Source: Lachnoclostridium sp. UBA903
GTDB taxonomy: Bacteria; Bacillota; Clostridia; Lachnospirales; Lachnospiraceae
Length of the DNA stretch: 17,157 nucleotides
Direction: 5' to 3'
Assembly (NCBI GenBank): GCA_002294045.1
Contig: DBEP01000127.1
Span: 1-17,157 of the forward strand
Shown here piece after piece: positions 12,778-17,157 of this stretch. A model generated the notes under the pieces. It saw nothing but the letters and a program-made list of their open reading frames with translations. It did no database searches and had not been told where the DNA came from. The first letter of the stretch is position 1. Every line of letters starts with the position of its first letter. A program made the position numbers and the translations under genes.

Positions 12778-15700
12778 ATGAGCGATTATAAAATAGGACT
12801 GGATATTGGTTCCACTACTGTAAAAATAGCGGTTTTAGATGAAGATGGCCGTAACATTTACAGCGAATATAAAAGGCACTTCTCCGATATTAAAAGCACT
12901 ATCAGCGAAATGATGAGTTCCTGCTATGAAAATCTCGGAGATATAACCTGCGCTGTTAATATAACCGGTTCGGGAGGATTATCGGTATCGAAATGGTTGA
13001 AGCTGAATTTTGAACAGGAAGTTATTTCCTGTACCAGAGCGGTTAAAGCACGGATACCGGAAACCGACGTTGTTATTGAGCTTGGCGGGGAAGATGCGAA
13101 GATTACTTATTTAAAAAATGGAACGGAGCAGCGGATGAACAACAGCTGTGCCGGGGGAACCGGTGCTTTTATTGACCAGATGGCTGTTTTACTTAATACG
13201 GATGCTTCCGGCTTAAATGAATATGCGAAAAGTTATAAAGTAATTTATCCTATCGCTTCCCGATGCGGAGTATTTGCAAAAACGGACGTACAGCCCCTGC
13301 TTAATGACGGAGCCCGGAAAGAAGATATTGCGGCATCCATATTGCAGGCTGTTGTCAATCAGACCGTCGGCGGACTTGCCTGTGGAAAACCAATTCGGGG
13401 CAGGGTGGCATTCTTAGGCGGACCGCTGTATTTTATGTCGGAGCTCAAGGAAAGATTCATCGAAAGCTTAAATTTAACTCCGGAAGAAATTATCATACCG
13501 AAGGACGGTATTCTTTATCCTGCCATAGGGGCTGCACTTCTGACTGAGGACAGGGAAAGTCTTTCCGATAAGATAAATCTTAAAGCAATGATAGATATTG
13601 TGCAGAAGATAAGTGATATTAAAGAGGAAGATATACGTAAGCTTCCGCCTTTATTCCAAAGTGAAGCGGAGTATGCCGAATTTAAGACCAGGCATAGCCG
13701 GGCTGTTGTAAAAAGAGCAGAATTATCAGAATATCGGGGAAATGCTTTTTTGGGCATCGATGCCGGTTCCACTACAACGAAAGCCGTATTAATCGGCGAA
13801 TACGGTGAGCTTTTATATAGTTTTTACGGAAGTAATGAAGGAGAGCCCATAAAGAAAGCGGTATTCATACTGAAAGACATATACAAGAAATTGCCAGGCG
13901 GAGTAAGGATTGCCAAAAGTACCGTAACCGGTTATGGAGAAGGCTTGATGAAAGCGGCTCTTCACATGGATATAGGGGAAATTGAAACCATTGCCCATTA
14001 TAAAGCGGCAGAATACTTTCTGCCCGGAGCGGATTTTATTCTGGATATCGGCGGACAGGATATGAAGTGCTTACGTATTAAAAACGGAACCATTGACAGC
14101 ATTCTCTTAAACGAAGCATGTTCCTCCGGCTGCGGTTCCTTTCTTGAAGGATTTGCAGCCTCTTTGAATATGCCTGTGGACCGGTTTGCAAAAGAAGCTT
14201 TATTTGCAAAAGCACCTGTAGATTTGGGAACAAAATGTACGGTATTTATGAATTCCAAAGTTAAACAGGCTCAAAAAGAGGGCGCCGATCTTGCCGATCT
14301 TTCCGCCGGATTGTCTTATTCCGTAATTAAAAATGCTCTGTTTAAAGTAATAAAAATCCGGGATGAAAAAGACATGGGAAAAAAGATGATAGTCCAGGGC
14401 GGCACCTTTTATAATGATGCCGTTTTAAGATGCTTTGAGCAGATATCGGGCAGGGAAGTAATCAGACCGGAAATTGCCGGGTTAATGGGTGCTTTTGGCG
14501 CCGCCTTGATAGCAAAAGAACGGTTTACGGAAGAAATCATGCAGGGTGTAAAAAGGAATTCTTTCCTGCTTACCAAAAAGGAACTATCCGGTTTTGATAT
14601 AAAGACATCTTTCAGGCGTTGTGAAAAATGCGGGAATCATTGTCTTCTTACGGTAAACGTATTTACAGGAGGAGAAGCATTTATATCCGGAAACCGCTGT
14701 GAAAGAGGCCTGGGAACAGAAGAGGGTAAATTGGCCGCATCGGTAAAGCTGCCTAATCTCTATGAATATAAATACAGGCAAACCTTTGCCTATGAACCCT
14801 TAAGCGCAGATAAGGCAAAAAGAGGCGTTATCGGTATACCCCGTGCCCTGAATATGTTTGATAATTACCCTTTCTGGTTTACGCTTTTAACCAAGTTGGG
14901 ATTCCGGGTAATACTATCCGCACCATCCAATAAGAAACTGTATGAAAAAGGCCTGGGGACCATTCCTTCCGAATCCGTATGTTATCCTGCCAAACTCTGC
15001 CACGGCCATATTTTCAATCTTATTGAACGGGATATTCATACTATTTTTTATCCTTCCATCGTTTATGAAGAAAAAGAATATGAGGATGTGGACAACCACT
15101 TTAACTGTCCGATTGTCATATCTTATTCCGAAGTGATAAAAAACAATATTGACGAATTAAATCCGATTAAGTATATTGCGCCGTTTCTGTCCATGAATGA
15201 CGATAAAAAGCTTGCAGGAAGAATCACAGAGGTATTTGCAGATTATAATGTATCCCCGGAGGAAGCAAAAACAGCGGTCAGGGCAGCCAGACTGGAATTT
15301 ATAGCCTATAAAAAAGCCATACAAAGAAAAGGGGAAGAGGCCATAAAATACCTTAAGGAAAATAATAAGAAAGGAATCGTTCTTTGCGGGAAGCCCTATC
15401 ATACGGATCCGGAAATTAACCATGGCATACCAGGACTCATTAATTCCTTCGGCATGGCCGTATTAACGGAGGACAGCATAGCCCATTTGACCCCTCTTAA
15501 AAATAAATTAAGGGTAGTGGATCAATGGACCTATAATTCCAGATTATACCGTGCTGCCGCCAAGGTTGCCGAGGAGCCGAACCTGGAACTGATTCAGCTG
15601 AATTCCTTCGGATGCGGCCTGGATTCCGTAACTTCTGACCAGATAGCCGAAATTCTGGCATCCGGCGGCAAAATATATACCATGCTGAAAATAGATGAAG

Positions 15701-17031
15701 GAAATAACCTTGGTGCGGCAAAGATACGAATCCGTTCCCTGAAAGCAGCCATTGAGGAGAGGGACAGAAAAGCCTATCAGCCCGTTAAAGAGGACATTAA
15801 CTACTTAACCCCCCTTTTTACCAGAGAAAAGAGGAAAACCCATACCATACTGGTACCCCAGCTTTCTCCCGTTCATTTTGAATTAATACAGGAAGCGGCA
15901 AGAGCCTGTGATTATCGGTTTGAAGTTTTGCCGGGAATTGATCAGGCAGCAGTGGATGAAGGACTTAAATATGTAAATAATGATGCCTGCTATCCGGCCA
16001 TCCTTATTATCGGACAAATTGTCCATGCGTTAAAATCGGGAAAATACGATATAAATAATACATCCGTTATTATATCTCAGACCGGAGGCGGATGCAGGGC
16101 AACCAATTATATGGCTTTTCTGAAACTGGGTTTAAAGAATGCGGGCTTTGAACAGGTACCCCTTATTTCCTTAAATGCGGTAGGGTTAGGGGAACAGCCG
16201 GGATTTAAAATATCTTTAAGTCTTATAAATAAATGTATTATGGCACTGATATATGGGGATTTATTTATGCGAGTTGTATATGGCTCAAGACCTTATGAAC
16301 AGATACCCGGTGCTGCCGAAACGCTTTACTTAAAATGGAATGAAATAGCAAAAATCAACGTCCGAAACGGCAGCAAAAAAGAATTTGACCGGAATATAAG
16401 AAATATAGTCAGGGAGTTTGACCGGTTGGAGGTAAAGGACATCCAAAAACCCAAGGTTGCCATAGTGGGAGAAATATTGGCTAAATACCATCCTATGGCT
16501 AACAACGGAATTATATCCTCGTTGGAAGAAGGGGGAGCCGAAGTAGTCCTTCCGGACCTTTTGGACTTCTTACTTTATTGTTTGTTTAATTCGGATTTTA
16601 AATATAAATATCTGGGAGGAAAAAAGTTCAGAAAAAATGCCTGTGATATCAGCATGGCATATTTGGGTCATTACAGGAAAGTTATGAAGGAGGAATTGGA
16701 GAAAAGCAAAAGGTTTTCCCCTCCCACGCCAATCCGGAAACTAGCGGATATGGCAGCTTCCGTATTATCATTAGGAAATCAGACCGGTGAGGGCTGGCTG
16801 ATTACGGCCGAAATGATGGAATGTATTGAAAACGGAATCCATAATATATTGTGTGTACAGCCCCTGGCCTGTCTGCCTAATCATATCACGGGAAGAGGAA
16901 TGTTTAAATCGATGAAAGAAAAATACCCCATGGCCAATATAATGCCAATTGACTATGATCCGGGCATATCCCATGTAAATCAGTTAAACCGGATAAAATT
17001 AATGTTATCCGTTGCTATGAAAAATATATGA
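12778..17031 (+). CDS. Giant 2-hydroxyacyl-CoA dehydratase activase-like protein (double BcrAD/BadFG ATPase + DUF2229 + dehydratase-like domain)
   Basis: 1417 residues, usual for this anaerobe-specific family. Order: ASKHA ATPase half 1 (GLDIGSTTVKIAV at 7-19), ATPase half 2 (FLGIDAGSTTTKAVL at 324-338), a Cys-rich linker (Cys 615, 618, 622 as CX2CX3C, plus Cys 641), DUF2229 from about 682 (RGVIGIPRALNMFDNYPFW), and a C-terminal HgdB-like region from about 1020. Activases such as HgdC bind one [4Fe-4S] between two subunits through two Cys each; here both halves keep both: Cys 124 (SCAGGTGAF) and Cys 163 (RCGVF) in half 1, Cys 448 (ACSSGCGSF) and Cys 487 (KCTVF) in half 2. I infer an intramolecular cluster and ATP-driven electron delivery. 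No separate dehydratase gene is in the window. AGGAGA (12761-12766) is 11 bases before the ATG; an out-of-frame ATG at 12768 gives a 7-codon peptide overlapping the start. Confidence 0.9.
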   Translation: MSDYKIGLDIGSTTVKIAVLDEDGRNIYSEYKRHFSDIKSTISEMMSSCYENLGDITCAVNITGSGGLSVSKWLKLNFEQEVISCTRAVKARIPETDVVIELGGEDAKITYLKNGTEQRMNNSCAGGTGAFIDQMAVLLNTDASGLNEYAKSYKVIYPIASRCGVFAKTDVQPLLNDGARKEDIAASILQAVVNQTVGGLACGKPIRGRVAFLGGPLYFMSELKERFIESLNLTPEEIIIPKDGILYPAIGAALLTEDRESLSDKINLKAMIDIVQKISDIKEEDIRKLPPLFQSEAEYAEFKTRHSRAVVKRAELSEYRGNAFLGIDAGSTTTKAVLIGEYGELLYSFYGSNEGEPIKKAVFILKDIYKKLPGGVRIAKSTVTGYGEGLMKAALHMDIGEIETIAHYKAAEYFLPGADFILDIGGQDMKCLRIKNGTIDSILLNEACSSGCGSFLEGFAASLNMPVDRFAKEALFAKAPVDLGTKCTVFMNSKVKQAQKEGADLADLSAGLSYSVIKNALFKVIKIRDEKDMGKKMIVQGGTFYNDAVLRCFEQISGREVIRPEIAGLMGAFGAALIAKERFTEEIMQGVKRNSFLLTKKELSGFDIKTSFRRCEKCGNHCLLTVNVFTGGEAFISGNRCERGLGTEEGKLAASVKLPNLYEYKYRQTFAYEPLSADKAKRGVIGIPRALNMFDNYPFWFTLLTKLGFRVILSAPSNKKLYEKGLGTIPSESVCYPAKLCHGHIFNLIERDIHTIFYPSIVYEEKEYEDVDNHFNCPIVISYSEVIKNNIDELNPIKYIAPFLSMNDDKKLAGRITEVFADYNVSPEEAKTAVRAARLEFIAYKKAIQRKGEEAIKYLKENNKKGIVLCGKPYHTDPEINHGIPGLINSFGMAVLTEDSIAHLTPLKNKLRVVDQWTYNSRLYRAAAKVAEEPNLELIQLNSFGCGLDSVTSDQIAEILASGGKIYTMLKIDEGNNLGAAKIRIRSLKAAIEERDRKAYQPVKEDINYLTPLFTREKRKTHTILVPQLSPVHFELIQEAARACDYRFEVLPGIDQAAVDEGLKYVNNDACYPAILIIGQIVHALKSGKYDINNTSVIISQTGGGCRATNYMAFLKLGLKNAGFEQVPLISLNAVGLGEQPGFKISLSLINKCIMALIYGDLFMRVVYGSRPYEQIPGAAETLYLKWNEIAKINVRNGSKKEFDRNIRNIVREFDRLEVKDIQKPKVAIVGEILAKYHPMANNGIISSLEEGGAEVVLPDLLDFLLYCLFNSDFKYKYLGGKKFRKNACDISMAYLGHYRKVMKEELEKSKRFSPPTPIRKLADMAASVLSLGNQTGEGWLITAEMMECIENGIHNILCVQPLACLPNHITGRGMFKSMKEKYPMANIMPIDYDPGISHVNQLNRIKLMLSVAMKNI

Positions 17032-17157
17032 TTAGCAGCTAGCAAAGAGCAGAAAAAATCTTCTTTTGAAATCCATATGATAATAGCTGCCTTTCTAGGA
17101 GATAAGGAGCAATTTTTGGAGGCTGTTGCAAATTCAAAATATAACAAACTTGTGGGA
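17032..17157 (+). other. Possible start of another gene, cut by the window edge
   Basis: After the activase TGA the same frame stays open to the window end. Two starts are possible: ATG 17077 (MIIAAFLGDKEQFLEAVANS...) without a ribosome site, or TTG 17116 with AAGGAG at 17104-17109. GCAGCTA at about 17035-17041 can pair with TAGCTGC at 17084-17090, but no T tract follows. I do not recognise the sequence; too short to name. Confidence 0.3.

Noticed and set aside
12768..12791. Seven-codon leader peptide (ATG 12768, MKQNERL) overlapping the activase start
   Set aside because: AGGAG is only about two bases from this ATG, so initiation is unlikely. Kept as a note in the activase entry rather than a gene.

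Overview
The window looks like chromosome from an endospore-forming, low-GC Clostridia, most likely the Lachnospiraceae (Clostridium cluster XIVa). Grounds: moderately AT-rich DNA with strong AGGAGG-type ribosome sites, a GerA-type germinant receptor, ScpA/ScpB, a DacF-like carboxypeptidase, a clostridial-type 8-oxoguanine glycosylase and a 1417-residue 2-hydroxyacyl-CoA dehydratase activase homologue typical of anaerobic Clostridia. All genes read on the + strand. The placement is inferred from gene content, not from a database search.

Layout. 1-2059: end of a MacA-like adaptor, then a MacB-type ABC ATPase and permease, translationally coupled (one efflux operon). 2078-3297: a DacF-like D,D-carboxypeptidase with its own promoter. 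3298-3632: a repeat- and hairpin-rich gap. 3633-6568: a YkuE-like metallophosphoesterase, a small membrane protein that looks like a site-2 protease (M50) with a broken zinc motif, then scpA and scpB, ended by a terminator. 6569-6947: a gap with one imperfect GC-rich hairpin. 6948-10806: a two-gene germinant receptor operon, a GerA-type subunit followed by one 749-residue protein that joins the GerB permease and the GerC lipoprotein.

10807-11503 is a stretch of gene decay: a good promoter leads into a degV reduced to a few start and end codons, then comes an intact 53-residue DUF1328 membrane protein gene, then the last ~49 codons of an AmmeMemoRadiSam-type radical SAM enzyme. 11504-12355 is an OGG1-type DNA glycosylase closed by a strong terminator. 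12356-12777 carries a 162-bp long inverted repeat that looks like a small palindromic mobile or intergenic element. 12778-17031 is the giant activase-like protein, with two ASKHA ATPase halves that each keep both [4Fe-4S] ligand cysteines. The last 126 bases may hold the start of another gene.

Most interesting points: the GerB-GerC fusion with an internal lipobox, the M50 homologue with HExxH changed to HEFPK next to scpAB, the two gene remnants around the DUF1328 gene, the long inverted repeat, and the alternative hairpins upstream of the metallophosphoesterase gene. I saw no tRNA, rRNA, CRISPR array or transposase gene.
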